From contig NZ_NFHG01000002.1 in assembly GCF_002159265.1 (NCBI RefSeq), positions 62,001 through 126,000 of the forward strand: a stretch of 64,000 nucleotides of DNA. The letters run 5' to 3'. A model generated the notes under the pieces. The model was not told the DNA's origin. It ran no database searches and saw nothing but the letters and a program-made list of their open reading frames with translations. This DNA is from Flavonifractor sp. An82 (GTDB lineage: Bacteria > Bacillota > Clostridia > Oscillospirales > Oscillospiraceae). Shown piece by piece: positions 8,842 to 18,265 of this stretch. Position numbers and translations under genes: made by a program. Position 1 is the first letter of the stretch, and each line of letters starts with the position of its first letter.

Positions 8842-9714
8842 ATGATCTGCAATCTCTGCCCCAGGCAGTGCGGGGCTCTGCGTACCGACAGCATAGGTGA
8901 GGGCCGCTGCCGGATGCCCGAGGCCCCAGTGGTGGCCCGGGCGGCCCTCCACATGTGGGAGGAGCCCCCCATCTCAGGCACAAAGGGCTCGGGCACTGTG
9001 TTTTTCTCCGGCTGCTCCCTGGGGTGCGTCTTCTGCCAGAACGAGCAGATCAGCCACCGGGACTTCGGTAAGCCCATTACGGTGGACCGGCTGCGGGCCA
9101 TCTTCTACGAGCTGATCCATCAGGGAGCCCACAACATCAATCTGGTGAATCCCACCCACTACGCCCATGTGGTGCGTCAAGCGCTGGCCGAGCCCCTGCC
9201 GGTGCCGGTGGTGTGGAACTCGGGGGGCTATGACCGGGTGGAGACACTGCGGGCCCTGGAGGGCAAGATCCAGATCTACCTGCCCGACTACAAATATCGT
9301 ACCGCAGAATACGCCGGGCGCTACTCGGATGCCCCCGACTACCCCCAGGCGGCGGAACAGGCTATTTTGGAAATGTTCCGCCAGACCGGTCCTGTCCGTT
9401 ATGAGGACGGGCTGCTGAAACAGGGTGTTGTCATCCGCCACCTGCTGCTGCCCGGCAGACTGGCCGAGGCCAAGCGGGTGATGGACTGGGTGGCGGAGCA
9501 TTTTGCGCCTGGACAGGTGCTTTTCTCCCTCATGAGCCAGTACATCCCCTGGGGGCGGGCGGCGGACTATCCCGAGATCAACCGCCGGATGCGCCCCTCG
9601 GAGGTGCGGGCGGCGGAGACCTACATGGCGGACCTGGGGCTGGAGGGCTTCGCCCAGGGAGCGGAGGCCGCCCAGGCGGAGTATATTCCCCCTTTCGATC
9701 TCACCGGAGTTTAA
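8842..9714 (+). CDS. Radical SAM protein, PflA-like (COG1313 type)
   Basis: This 290-residue protein has the radical SAM cysteine triad CxxxCxxC as CSLGCVFC (C58, C62, C65) and an extra N-terminal cysteine cluster (C3, C6, C10, C23) that may bind another metal centre. Length and motifs match the putative pyruvate-formate-lyase-activating-enzyme-like family of COG1313. Such proteins reductively cleave S-adenosylmethionine, but the substrate of this branch is not established. No pyruvate formate-lyase gene is nearby. ATG 8842 follows an AAAGGAAAGGAACG ribosome binding region. Confidence 0.85.
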   Translation: MICNLCPRQCGALRTDSIGEGRCRMPEAPVVARAALHMWEEPPISGTKGSGTVFFSGCSLGCVFCQNEQISHRDFGKPITVDRLRAIFYELIHQGAHNINLVNPTHYAHVVRQALAEPLPVPVVWNSGGYDRVETLRALEGKIQIYLPDYKYRTAEYAGRYSDAPDYPQAAEQAILEMFRQTGPVRYEDGLLKQGVVIRHLLLPGRLAEAKRVMDWVAEHFAPGQVLFSLMSQYIPWGRAADYPEINRRMRPSEVRAAETYMADLGLEGFAQGAEAAQAEYIPPFDLTGV

Positions 9715-9727
9715 TAAGCATACGTCC

Positions 9728-9758
9728 AAAAGGGGCGGGCCGTTGGCCCGCCCCTTTT
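9728..9758 (+). terminator. Intrinsic terminator after the radical SAM gene
   Basis: Perfect 14-bp arms (AAAAGGGGCGGGCC and its complement) around GTT, ending in TTTT. Confidence 0.85.
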
Positions 9759-9814
9759 CCTGTCAAATGGGACAACCTCCCCGCATAAGCATACACACAA
9801 GGGAGGTCGAGGCC

Positions 9815-10096
9815 ATGGAGCGCAACCGAAAACGGGAAGGACTGCTGGAAAAGACAGCCCAGGTGCTGGACCTGCCCGGCGACGTGGTAGCCGGTCTGCC
9901 CCGGCTGGAGCTCACCGGCAGCCGGGAGCTGCGGATGGAGAACCACAAGGGCATCCTGGCCTACGGCAGCCAGGAGATCCACATCTCCGGCGGCAAGGTG
10001 GTATTCAAAGTGCGGGGCGAGGATCTGGAACTCAAGGCCATGAACGCCAGCCAGCTGCTCATCACCGGCGATATCGCCGCCATCGAACTGAACTGA
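9815..10096 (+). CDS. yqfC: Sporulation protein YqfC
   Basis: This 93-residue protein belongs to the YqfC/YabP family, small sporulation proteins of the mother-cell programme. The recognisable part is LELTGSRELRMENHKGIL followed by EIHISGGKVVFKV. ATG 9815 is preceded by GGGAGGTCGAGG; the frame is open to 9743 but that part would run through the terminator. It sits 16 bases upstream of yqfD, the usual partner, and supports an endospore-forming host. Confidence 0.85.
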   Translation: MERNRKREGLLEKTAQVLDLPGDVVAGLPRLELTGSRELRMENHKGILAYGSQEIHISGGKVVFKVRGEDLELKAMNASQLLITGDIAAIELN

Positions 10097-10112
10097 GAGA
10101 GGAAGTGAAAGG

Positions 10113-11342
10113 ATGCTGCGGCGGCTGGTCAATGCCCTGCGGGGCAATGTGCGCCTGGAGGTGGAGGGGGCCTTTCCCGAGCGGTTTCTCAATCTGTGTG
10201 CCCAGCGGGGCATTTTATTCTGGAACGTGGAGTGGCTGGAGACCACCCGCCTGCGGCTTACCGTCACCCGCCTGGGCAGCCGGCAGGCCATGGAGCTGGG
10301 GGAGCGGACGCTGTGTACCGTTACCCCGGCGGCCCGGTGGGGCATGCCCTTCTTCCTGGCCCGGTTCAAAACCCGGCACGCCTTCTGGGTGGGTCTGGCC
10401 CTGTCCCTGACGGCGGTGTGCATCCTCTCCTCCTTTATCCTCACCATCGAGGTGAAGGGAAATACCACTGTGTCCACCGCCCTCATCCGCACCGAGCTGC
10501 GGCGGCAGGGGCTGAGCATCGGCACCTTCGGCCCCGGTCTGGACGAGCGGACGGTGGGTAACAAGGTGCTGCTCCAGATTCCGGAACTGTCCTGGCTTTC
10601 CATCAACCTCTACGGAACCCGGGCGGAGGTGTTGGTGCGGGAGGCGGTACAGGCCCCCGAAGTGGTGGATGCCAGTGAGCACGGCAGTGTGGTGGCCCGT
10701 GCCTCCGGCATTATCACAAAGGTGGAGGCCCTCACCGGAGAGGCGGTGGTAGAGGTGGGGGACACGGTGCTGGAGGGGGAGACCCTGATTTCGGGCACCG
10801 TCCATCTGGACGCCCCAAAGTACAGTGAACTGCCCGACCTGGGCACCATCCAGGTGCGGGCGGAGGGCAGGGTTTATGCCCGCACCTGGCGTACCTTTTC
10901 CGCCCAGCTGCCTCTGGAGGCCCAAGTCAAGCGGTACACCGGGGAGGAGGACAGCATCTGGTCGGTAACGGTGCTGGGGCGGCGGATCGAATTTTTCGGA
11001 AGGGGTGGAATTTCTTTTGACAGGTATGATAAAATAAGCCGTACCTGGACCCTGACCCTGCCCGGCGGCGAGGAGATGCCCCTGGCCGTGCAGCGGGAGA
11101 CCTGCCGGGCCTATGACACCGAGACACTGGCGGTGGAGCCGGACGCGGCTCAGGCCATGCTGGAGGAGCGCCTGCTGGAGGCGCTGGAGGAAGCGGTGGG
11201 GGAGGGCGAGATCGTCAGCACCGATTATACGGTGGAACAAAACAGCGGCATGCTGACCGTCACCCTCCAGGCGGAGTGCCGGGAAGAGATCGGGAAATTC
11301 GTGCCCGATCCCACTACACAAGAAAACGAGGCCGATCCATGA
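10113..11342 (+). CDS. yqfD: Sporulation protein YqfD
   Basis: This 409-residue protein has one membrane segment (about 92-112, WVGLALSLTAVCILSSF) followed by a large domain, as in YqfD (SpoIV-like) proteins required for sporulation in Bacillus. A POTRA-like stretch follows the membrane segment (IEVKGNTTVSTALI). Its stop overlaps the phoH start (ATGA at 11339-11342), so the yqfC-yqfD-phoH order typical of spore formers is preserved in one operon. Confidence 0.9.
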   Translation: MLRRLVNALRGNVRLEVEGAFPERFLNLCAQRGILFWNVEWLETTRLRLTVTRLGSRQAMELGERTLCTVTPAARWGMPFFLARFKTRHAFWVGLALSLTAVCILSSFILTIEVKGNTTVSTALIRTELRRQGLSIGTFGPGLDERTVGNKVLLQIPELSWLSINLYGTRAEVLVREAVQAPEVVDASEHGSVVARASGIITKVEALTGEAVVEVGDTVLEGETLISGTVHLDAPKYSELPDLGTIQVRAEGRVYARTWRTFSAQLPLEAQVKRYTGEEDSIWSVTVLGRRIEFFGRGGISFDRYDKISRTWTLTLPGGEEMPLAVQRETCRAYDTETLAVEPDAAQAMLEERLLEALEEAVGEGEIVSTDYTVEQNSGMLTVTLQAECREEIGKFVPDPTTQENEADP

Positions 11343-12316
11343 TAGAACAGACCATCAATATCGAGCGGATGGAGGACGTGGTAGACGTCTTCGGTTCTTT
11401 TGACGAAAATATCAAGCTGGTGGAGCATGAGCTGGATGTGACGGTGGTGAGCCGGGACGACCAGCTGAAGGTCTCCGGCGAGGCGGAAAATGTGATGCAT
11501 GCCGTCAAAGCCATCGAGGGCCTGCTGGGCCTGGCGGGACGGAAGGAGACCATCACCGAGCAGAACGTCCGCTACATCATCAACCTGGTGAAGGCGGGCA
11601 ACGAGTCCCACATCAACGACATCGCCCGGGACGTATTGTGCGTCACCGCCAAGGGCAAACCCATCAAGGCCAAGACCCTGGGCCAGAAGCGGTATGTGGA
11701 CGCCATCAAGAAGAATACCATCACCCTGGGCATCGGCCCGGCGGGCACCGGCAAGACCTATCTGGCGGTGGCCGCCGCCGTGGCCGCCTTCCGGGACAAG
11801 CAGGTCAACCGCATCATTCTTACCCGGCCTGCCGTGGAGGCCGGTGAGCGGCTGGGCTTTTTACCCGGCGATCTGCAGAGCAAGGTAGACCCCTACCTGC
11901 GGCCCCTGTATGATGCTCTCTTTGAGATGCTGGGGCCCGAGACCTACCAGAAGTACCTGGAGCGGGGCAATATCGAGGTGGCCCCTCTGGCCTACATGCG
12001 CGGCCGCACGCTGGACGACTCCTTCATCATCCTGGACGAGGCCCAGAACACCAGCCGGGAGCAGATGAAAATGTTCCTGACCCGCCTGGGCTTCGGCTCC
12101 AAGATCGTCATCACCGGCGATATCACCCAGATCGACCTGCCCCGGGACACGGTGTCCGGCCTGAAGGAGGCCATGCGGGTGCTGGACGGGGTGGAGGACA
12201 TCGCCATCTGCCGGCTCAACGAGTCCGACGTGGTGCGCCACGTCATCGTCCAGCGGATCATCAAGGCCTATGAGGCCGACGAGAACCGCCGGGCCAAAAA
12301 GGAGAAGAAAGCATGA
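11339..12316 (+). CDS. phoH: PhoH family protein (PhoL/YbeZ type)
   Basis: This 325-residue P-loop ATPase shows GPAGTGKT (about 138-145), DEAQN in the Walker B region, and a KH-like N-terminal segment. PhoH-like proteins act with YbeY in RNA metabolism and ribosome maturation, and ybeY follows directly with an ATGA overlap (12313-12316). The exact cellular substrate is unknown. Start ATG 11339 overlaps the yqfD stop. Confidence 0.93.
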   Translation: MIEQTINIERMEDVVDVFGSFDENIKLVEHELDVTVVSRDDQLKVSGEAENVMHAVKAIEGLLGLAGRKETITEQNVRYIINLVKAGNESHINDIARDVLCVTAKGKPIKAKTLGQKRYVDAIKKNTITLGIGPAGTGKTYLAVAAAVAAFRDKQVNRIILTRPAVEAGERLGFLPGDLQSKVDPYLRPLYDALFEMLGPETYQKYLERGNIEVAPLAYMRGRTLDDSFIILDEAQNTSREQMKMFLTRLGFGSKIVITGDITQIDLPRDTVSGLKEAMRVLDGVEDIAICRLNESDVVRHVIVQRIIKAYEADENRRAKKEKKA

Positions 12317-12798
12317 ACCACGAGATCATCATTGAGACCGAGGTGGACGGGGCGGAGGAATACGCCGACCTGCTGCGGCAGGTGATCCCCGCCGCTCTGG
12401 ATGCCCAGGGGGTGGACGTGCCCTGCGAGGTGGACGTGCTGTTCACCGACGACGAGGGCATCCACCAGATCAATCTGGAGCAGCGGGAGGTGGACCGGCC
12501 TACCGACGTGCTCTCCTTCCCCATGTTTGACCTTCAGCCCGGGGAGCTGCCCACAGAGGAGGACGCCGACCCCGGCGACGATCTGGTGCCCCTGGGGGAT
12601 ATGGTGATCTCCCTGGAACGGGCAAAGGCCCAGGGGGAGGAGTACGGCCACGGTACCCGCCGGGAGGTGGCCTATCTGGCGGTCCACTCGGTGCTCCACC
12701 TGCTGGGATACGACCACATGGACGAGGGCCCCATGAAGGCCCAGATGAGAGAACGGGAGGAGGCCATCCTGGGAAAACTGGGCATTGGCCGTGACTAA
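12313..12798 (+). CDS. ybeY: Endoribonuclease YbeY
   Basis: This 161-residue rRNA maturation and quality-control RNase has the zinc site HSVLHLLGYDH with His125, His129 and His135, plus the conserved DRPTDVLSFP (61-70). It overlaps phoH by four bases and lies 34 bases before era, the usual ribosome-biogenesis grouping. No diacylglycerol kinase or cytidine deaminase gene lies between ybeY and era, unlike many Firmicutes. Confidence 0.95.
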   Translation: MNHEIIIETEVDGAEEYADLLRQVIPAALDAQGVDVPCEVDVLFTDDEGIHQINLEQREVDRPTDVLSFPMFDLQPGELPTEEDADPGDDLVPLGDMVISLERAKAQGEEYGHGTRREVAYLAVHSVLHLLGYDHMDEGPMKAQMREREEAILGKLGIGRD

Positions 12799-12832
12799 AG
12801 AATAAAAAGCTCAAGAAAGTTGAGGATCACCT

Positions 12833-13726
12833 ATGGAAATCAAGAAATCCGGAATGATCAGCATTGTGGGCCGCCCCAACGTGGGCAAGTCCACCCTGAC
12901 CAACGCCCTGGTGGGCGAAAAGATTGCCATCGTCTCCAACAAGCCCCAGACCACCCGCAACCGCATTAGTGCCGTGGTCAACCGGGGGGAGTGCCAGTAT
13001 GTGTTTCTGGATACCCCCGGCCTGCACAAGGCCCGCACCCGGCTGGGCGATTACATGGTGAAGGTGGTCAAGGAGAGCGTGGCCGACGTGGACGCCATCC
13101 TGCTGCTGGTGGAGCCCATCCCCCACATCGGCGGCCCCGAGGCCGAGCTCATCGCCCGCATCAAGCAGCTGGGCGTCCCCTCCATCCTGGTCATCAACAA
13201 GATGGATACGGTGGAGAAGGAAGCCCTGCTGGCGGTGATGCAGACCTACGGTCAGGCCCATGATTTCAACGCCATCCTGCCCATCTCCGCCAAGCAGAAC
13301 GAGGGCGTGAACGAGCTGCTGGACCTGCTGGCCGAGTTCCTGCCCGAGGGCCCCCAGCTCTTCCCCGACGACATGGTCACCGACCAGCCCGAGCGGCAGG
13401 TGTGCGCCGAGATCATCCGAGAGAAGCTGCTGCTCTGCCTGGACAAGGAGATCCCCCACGGTACCGCCGTGGAGATCACCCGCTTCTCCGAGCGGGACAA
13501 CGAGATCATCGACCTGGATGCCACCATTTACTGTGAAAAGGCCAGCCACAAGGGCATCATCATCGGCAAGGGAGGCGCCATGCTGAAGAAGATCTCCACC
13601 CTGGCCCGCACCGACATCGAGGCCTTTATGGGCACCAAGGTGTTCCTTCAGACCTGGGTGAAGGTCAAAGAGGGCTGGAGAGACAACCTGAATCTTATCC
13701 ACAACTTCGGTTATCGGGACGAGTAA
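12833..13726 (+). CDS. era: GTPase Era
   Basis: This 297-residue GTPase acts in 16S rRNA processing and 30S assembly. G1 is GRPNVGKST (11-19), G3 DTPGL, G4 NKMD, and the C-terminal KH domain carries IIIGKGGAMLKKI (about 242). ATG 12833 follows TTGAGGATCACC. It is part of the phoH-ybeY-era-recO operon. Confidence 0.97.
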   Translation: MEIKKSGMISIVGRPNVGKSTLTNALVGEKIAIVSNKPQTTRNRISAVVNRGECQYVFLDTPGLHKARTRLGDYMVKVVKESVADVDAILLLVEPIPHIGGPEAELIARIKQLGVPSILVINKMDTVEKEALLAVMQTYGQAHDFNAILPISAKQNEGVNELLDLLAEFLPEGPQLFPDDMVTDQPERQVCAEIIREKLLLCLDKEIPHGTAVEITRFSERDNEIIDLDATIYCEKASHKGIIIGKGGAMLKKISTLARTDIEAFMGTKVFLQTWVKVKEGWRDNLNLIHNFGYRDE

Positions 13727-13727
13727 G

Positions 13728-14483
13728 ATGCACATAGCCACACAGGGCCTGGTGCTGCGGGAGGTCAACTATAAGGAGTCGGACAAGATCCTCACCGTCC
13801 TCACCGCCGAGGGAGGCAAGCGCACCGTCAAGGCCAGAGGCTGCCGCAGAAAGAACAGCCCCCTGGCGGCCTCCGCCCAGCTGCTGGTCTACTCCGACAT
13901 GACCCTCTTTTTCTACCAGGACCGGATTACCCTCAACGAGGCCGAGTCCATCCGGCAGTTCTGGCACGTCAAATCCGACGTGGAACTGCTGGCCCTGGCC
14001 TCCTACTTTGCGGAAGTGATGGAGGTGGTGTCGGTGGAGGGACGGCCCGATCCGGCCGCCATGTCCCTGATTTTGAACTCTCTCCATGCCTTGGACAAGC
14101 TGAACAAACCCCAGGCGCTGGTGAAAGGGGCCTATGAGATGAAGCTTATGGCCCTGGAGGGCTATGAGCCTCTGGCTGATGCCTGTGCCGTCTGCGGCAG
14201 ACCGGACCCGGAAAAGCCCATGCTCCACCTGTCGGAGGGGGTGCTTCACTGCGCCGCCTGTAAGAGCGAGGTGGGGGAGGGAACCTCCCTGCCCCTGACC
14301 GAGGGGGCCCTGGCCGCTCTGCGCCATATCCTCTACGGCGACCCCAAGCGCCTCTTTTCCTTCCAACTGGATCAGACGGGGCTGGACTGCCTGGCCAAGG
14401 TGTGCGAGGGATTTTTGCGCACCCAGCTGGACCGGGGGTTCCGCACCCTGGATTTTTATCATGAACTGAAAGCGGGGATGTAA
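13728..14483 (+). CDS. recO: DNA repair protein RecO
   Basis: This 251-residue recombination mediator loads RecA with RecR. It has the N-terminal OB fold (GLVLREVNYKESDKILTVLT in about 7-26) and a zinc finger formed by CAVC and CAAC in the middle. The start lies one base after the era stop, and phzF starts one base after its own stop, so expression is coupled. Confidence 0.94.
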   Translation: MHIATQGLVLREVNYKESDKILTVLTAEGGKRTVKARGCRRKNSPLAASAQLLVYSDMTLFFYQDRITLNEAESIRQFWHVKSDVELLALASYFAEVMEVVSVEGRPDPAAMSLILNSLHALDKLNKPQALVKGAYEMKLMALEGYEPLADACAVCGRPDPEKPMLHLSEGVLHCAACKSEVGEGTSLPLTEGALAALRHILYGDPKRLFSFQLDQTGLDCLAKVCEGFLRTQLDRGFRTLDFYHELKAGM

Positions 14484-14484
14484 C

Positions 14485-15348
14485 ATGGAACTGTATGTGG
14501 CAGACGCCTTCACCACCGTGCGCTTTTCCGGCAACCAGGCCGGTGTGGCCCTTCTGGGTGAGGGAGATTTCCCGGAAGAATCTCTGATGCGGGCTCTGGC
14601 CGGAGAGCTGAAGCACTCTGAGACTGCTTTTGTCCGGAAGACCGGGGAAAAATCCTTCCATATCCGCTATTTTACCCCGGCGGAGGAGGTGGACCTGTGC
14701 GGCCACGCCACCATCGCCGCCTTCACCGTCCTGCGGGACACCGGGGCCATTGCCCCCGGGGACTACGCCCTCCACACCCGCTCCGGGGACCTGGAGATCG
14801 GGGTGGGCGCCGACGCCGTCTGGATGGATATGGCGCCTCCCACCGATGGCCCCACCTTCTCGGAGGAGGAGCAGCAGGCCCTGTATGCCGCCTATGGCCT
14901 GTCTCTGGCCGACCGGCCGGAGGGGCTGGAGCCCCAGGCGGTGAGTACCGGCCTGATGGACATCCTGCTGCCGGTCAAGGATCAGGCGACCCTGGACCGG
15001 GCGGTGCAGAACGAGGCCGAGGTCACTCGTTTGTCGGAGCACTACAACGTGGTGGGCGTGCATATGTTCTGCCCTCATACCCCGGACGCCGCCGCCCACT
15101 GCCGCAACTTCGCCCCTCTGTACGCCATCCCGGAGGAGGCGGCCACCGGTACCTCCAACGGTGCCCTGACCTACTACCTCTTCCGCCGGGGCCTGATCCG
15201 GGCCGGGGCGGACAACCGCTTCGTCCAGGGAGAGAAGATGGGCAAGCCCTCCGAGATTTTGAGCCGCATCACCGAGGACAACGGTGGTGTGAAGGTACGG
15301 GTGGGAGGCCGGGCCCTCATCACCCTGAAATGTGAACTGATGGGATAA
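14485..15348 (+). CDS. PhzF-family isomerase/epimerase
   Basis: This 287-residue protein shows the duplicated PhzF fold: catalytic Glu46 in KHSETAFV, DLCGHATIAAF, and the second-half motif EEAATGTSNGALTYYL. The family includes the phenazine enzyme PhzF and many enzymes of unknown substrate that use a diaminopimelate epimerase-like fold without cofactor. No phenazine genes are nearby, so the substrate is unknown. It follows recO by one base and probably rides on that transcript. Confidence 0.9.
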   Translation: MELYVADAFTTVRFSGNQAGVALLGEGDFPEESLMRALAGELKHSETAFVRKTGEKSFHIRYFTPAEEVDLCGHATIAAFTVLRDTGAIAPGDYALHTRSGDLEIGVGADAVWMDMAPPTDGPTFSEEEQQALYAAYGLSLADRPEGLEPQAVSTGLMDILLPVKDQATLDRAVQNEAEVTRLSEHYNVVGVHMFCPHTPDAAAHCRNFAPLYAIPEEAATGTSNGALTYYLFRRGLIRAGADNRFVQGEKMGKPSEILSRITEDNGGVKVRVGGRALITLKCELMG

Positions 15349-15351
15349 AAC

Positions 15352-15383
15352 GGACGGGGCCGGCCAAATGTCCGGCCCCGTCC
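15352..15383 (+). terminator. Hairpin between phzF and mutS2
   Basis: Perfect 12-bp arms GGACGGGGCCGG and CCGGCCCCGTCC. No T-run follows, so it may be a weak or factor-dependent terminator or an RNA-stabilising hairpin. Confidence 0.5.
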
Positions 15384-15408
15384 ATATGATACGATTTGGA
15401 GAACCTAA

Positions 15409-17781
15409 ATGACCGATTTATTTGAAAAATCCATTCAGACCCTGGAACTGCCCCGGGTACTGGAGCGCCTGGCGGACCAGGCGGTGACCGAGGAGGGCAA
15501 GGAGCGCTGCCTGGCCCTGCGGCCCATGACGGACCGGGACGACGTGCAGCGGGCTCTGGACGAGACCACCGCCGCGGTAAATATGACTACCCTGCGGGGC
15601 TCTCCCTCCTTCTCCGGCGTGCGGCCGGTGGGGGCCTCCCTCCAGCGGGCCAACATGGGGGGCGCCCTCAACACCCGGGAGCTGCTGGACATCGCCGCCG
15701 TCCTGCGGGCGGCCCGCTCCGCCAAGGAGTACGGCGAGGGAGAGGGAGACCGGTCCAAGAGCTGCATCGACCACTTGTTCCGCGCCCTCACCTCCAACCG
15801 GTTCCTGGAGGAGCGCATCACCGGCGCCATTGTAGGGGAGGATGAGATCGCTGACGCCGCCAGTCCCGAGCTGGCCTCCATCCGGCGGCATATCCGGGCC
15901 ACCGCCTCCAAGGTGCGGGATATCCTGAACCGGCTGATCTCCTCCAACCAGTCCAAGTACCTCCAGGAGTCCATCATCACCCAGCGCAATGACCGCTATG
16001 TGGTGCCGGTGAAGTCGGAGCACAAGAACGACGTGCCCGGCCTGGTCCATGACGTGTCCTCCTCTGGCTCCACCTTCTTCATCGAGCCCATGGGGGTGGT
16101 CAAGGCCAACAATGAGCTGCGGGAGCTCCAGGCCAAGGAGGAAAAGGAGATCGAGCGCATCCTGGCGGAGCTGTCCGCCCAGTGCGCCCAGTACAGGGAG
16201 GACATTGCCCAGGACTACGACCTGCTGGTCATCCTGGACGTGATTTTTGCAAGGGCCCGGCTGGCCTACCGTATGCGGGCTGCCGCCCCCCGTCTGTCCG
16301 ACCGGGGCCTCTACCTGCGGAAAGCCCGCCACCCTCTGCTGGACCCGGACAAGGCGGTGGCCAACGACCTGATGCTGGGGGAGGACTTCGATACCCTGGT
16401 GATCACCGGCCCCAATACCGGCGGTAAGACGGTTACCCTCAAGACCATCGGCCTTTTGACCCTGATGGCCCAGTGCGGCCTCCACATCCCCGTGGGGGAC
16501 GACAGCTGTGTGAAAGTCTTTGACCGGGTGCTGTCCGATATCGGCGACGAGCAGTCTATTGCCCAGAGTTTGTCCACATTTTCTTCCCACATGGTGAATA
16601 TTGTGGGAATTTTGAAGGAGGCGGACGAACATACCCTCATCCTCTTCGACGAGCTGGGGGCGGGCACCGACCCCATCGAGGGCGCCGCCCTGGCCGCCGC
16701 CATTATTGAAAGCGCACGGGAGATGGGGGCCCTGGTGGCCGCCACCACCCACTATGCCGAGTTGAAGGTGTACGCCATGACCACCCCGGGAGTGGAGAAC
16801 GCATCCTGTGAGTTCAATGTGGACTCTCTGGCGCCCACCTACCGGCTGCTCATCGGCATCCCCGGCAAGTCCAACGCCTTCGCCATCTCCGAGCGGCTGG
16901 GCCTGCCCAAGGCTATTATCCAGAAGGCCGCCGCCCGCATCGACGCGGAGAATGTCCGCTTTGAGGACGTGCTCACCCAGCTGGATGAGCAGCGCCAGGA
17001 GATGGAGCGGGAGAAGGAGGCTGCCGCCAGGCTGCGCCGGGAGATGGAGGAGACCGCCAAAGCCTCCCGGGAGTACAAGGCCCAGATGGACCAGCAGCGC
17101 CAGAAGGCGGTGGAGAAGGCCCAGGCGGAGGCCCGGGCCATCCTGGACGAGGCCAGAGACACCGCCGACCAGGTGTTTAAAGAACTCAACGAGATGCGCC
17201 GCCGCCAGCGGAAGGAAGAGGACTGGCAGACCATCAACGACGAGCGGGCGGGTCTGCGTCACCGCCTCAACGAGGCGGAGGGCAAGCTGGGCCAGCGGCC
17301 CGAGGCCCCGGTGCCCCCGCCCACCCGTCCCGCCCAGAAGGGGGACACGGTGGAGCTGGTGAAGATGGGCACCCAGGCCACGGTGCTCTCCGTCAACAAG
17401 GACGGCTCTCTCCAGCTTCAGGCCGGTATCCTGAAGATCACCGCCAAGCAGGATGAGGTCCGGGTGGTGGAGGGTGAGAGCATCAAGGCTGCCAAGAAGG
17501 TGGTGGCCCGGGCCGAGCACAAGCTGCGCTCTCTGGGAGCCTCTCCCGAGGTGGACCTGCGGGGTATGATGACCGATGAGGCCATCGGGGCCCTGGATTT
17601 GTTCCTGGACAACGCGGTACTGGGCAAGCTCAACGAGGTGCGCATTATCCACGGCAAGGGCACCGGTGCGGTGCGCAAGGCGGTGCGGGAGCACCTCAAG
17701 CGCAGCCGCTATGTCAAGTCCTTCCGCCCCGGCCGTTACGGCGAGGGAGAAGACGGCGTAACCATTGCTGAGCTGCGTTGA
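15409..17781 (+). CDS. mutS2: Endonuclease MutS2
   Basis: This 790-residue protein has the MutS core and clamp, a P-loop GPNTGGKT (about 334-341), DELGAGTDP in the Walker B region, a long coiled coil (about 520-640) and a C-terminal Smr nuclease domain (about 710-790) with DLRGMMTDEA and IIHGKGTGAVR. MutS2 lacks the mismatch-binding domain of MutS. It is linked to suppression of recombination and to resolution of collided ribosomes. ATG 15409 follows TTTGGAGAACCTAA. Confidence 0.96.
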   Translation: MTDLFEKSIQTLELPRVLERLADQAVTEEGKERCLALRPMTDRDDVQRALDETTAAVNMTTLRGSPSFSGVRPVGASLQRANMGGALNTRELLDIAAVLRAARSAKEYGEGEGDRSKSCIDHLFRALTSNRFLEERITGAIVGEDEIADAASPELASIRRHIRATASKVRDILNRLISSNQSKYLQESIITQRNDRYVVPVKSEHKNDVPGLVHDVSSSGSTFFIEPMGVVKANNELRELQAKEEKEIERILAELSAQCAQYREDIAQDYDLLVILDVIFARARLAYRMRAAAPRLSDRGLYLRKARHPLLDPDKAVANDLMLGEDFDTLVITGPNTGGKTVTLKTIGLLTLMAQCGLHIPVGDDSCVKVFDRVLSDIGDEQSIAQSLSTFSSHMVNIVGILKEADEHTLILFDELGAGTDPIEGAALAAAIIESAREMGALVAATTHYAELKVYAMTTPGVENASCEFNVDSLAPTYRLLIGIPGKSNAFAISERLGLPKAIIQKAAARIDAENVRFEDVLTQLDEQRQEMEREKEAAARLRREMEETAKASREYKAQMDQQRQKAVEKAQAEARAILDEARDTADQVFKELNEMRRRQRKEEDWQTINDERAGLRHRLNEAEGKLGQRPEAPVPPPTRPAQKGDTVELVKMGTQATVLSVNKDGSLQLQAGILKITAKQDEVRVVEGESIKAAKKVVARAEHKLRSLGASPEVDLRGMMTDEAIGALDLFLDNAVLGKLNEVRIIHGKGTGAVRKAVREHLKRSRYVKSFRPGRYGEGEDGVTIAELR

Positions 17782-17866
17782 TAGACCTTTTCTTCGGGAA
17801 GGGAAGCAAAGACAGGCTGTTGGTCATTCAAAACAGATTCTTGCGCGGATTTTGTGCATTTTGTCA

Positions 17867-17900
17867 TTGACGGTTTGGGATAAATTTGCTATCCTATAAT
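17867..17900 (+). promoter_or_regulatory. Probable promoter of the HPr gene
   Basis: A perfect TATAAT (17895-17900) lies 36 bases upstream of the start codon. The only good -35 match, TTGACG at 17867, leaves a spacer of 22, so the -10 assignment is better supported than the -35. Confidence 0.4.
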
Positions 17901-17935
17901 ACGAAGTATGCGAATGCATCTTGGGGGGAAACGCT

Positions 17936-18199
17936 ATGTATATGAAAGAGGCAGTTGTGAACAACCAGGTCGGCCTGCACGCTAGACCGGCTACGTTCTT
18001 TATTCAGAAAGCCAATGAGTTCAAGAGCTCTATTTGGGTGGAGAAGGACGAGCGGAGAGTCAACGCCAAGAGCCTGCTGGGTGTGCTTTCTCTGGGGATC
18101 GTCAAGGGGACTTCCATCAACCTCATTGCAGACGGCCCCGATGAGAAGGAAGCCGTTGAGGCTCTGATCGAGCTGATCTCTTCCAACTTCTCCGAGTAA
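17936..18199 (+). CDS. ptsH: Phosphocarrier protein HPr
   Basis: This 87-residue protein has both hallmark sites: His15 in VGLHARPA (phosphorylated by enzyme I) and Ser46 in AKSLLGV (target of HPr kinase in Firmicutes). The numbering fits with ATG 17936, which follows TTGGGGGGAAACGCT. It carries phosphate to sugar permeases and, as HPr-Ser-P, serves catabolite control. It stands alone without enzyme I, as often seen in Clostridia, and has its own terminator. A catabolite-only Crh is excluded by His15. Confidence 0.92.
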   Translation: MYMKEAVVNNQVGLHARPATFFIQKANEFKSSIWVEKDERRVNAKSLLGVLSLGIVKGTSINLIADGPDEKEAVEALIELISSNFSE

Positions 18200-18215
18200 G
18201 CGACCAACGCGAGAG

Positions 18216-18246
18216 AAAAAAGCGCCGCATCAGCGGCGCTTTTTTT
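18216..18246 (+). terminator. Terminator of the HPr gene
   Basis: AGCGCCGC and GCGGCGCT around ATCA, with six A before and seven T after. Confidence 0.9.
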
Positions 18247-18265
18247 GATAATGGGGGTATGGATC

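Noticed and set aside
15418-17694. 758-codon minus-strand frame opposite mutS2
   Set aside because: Antisense shadow; no start signals, no domain, and mutS2 is fully supported.
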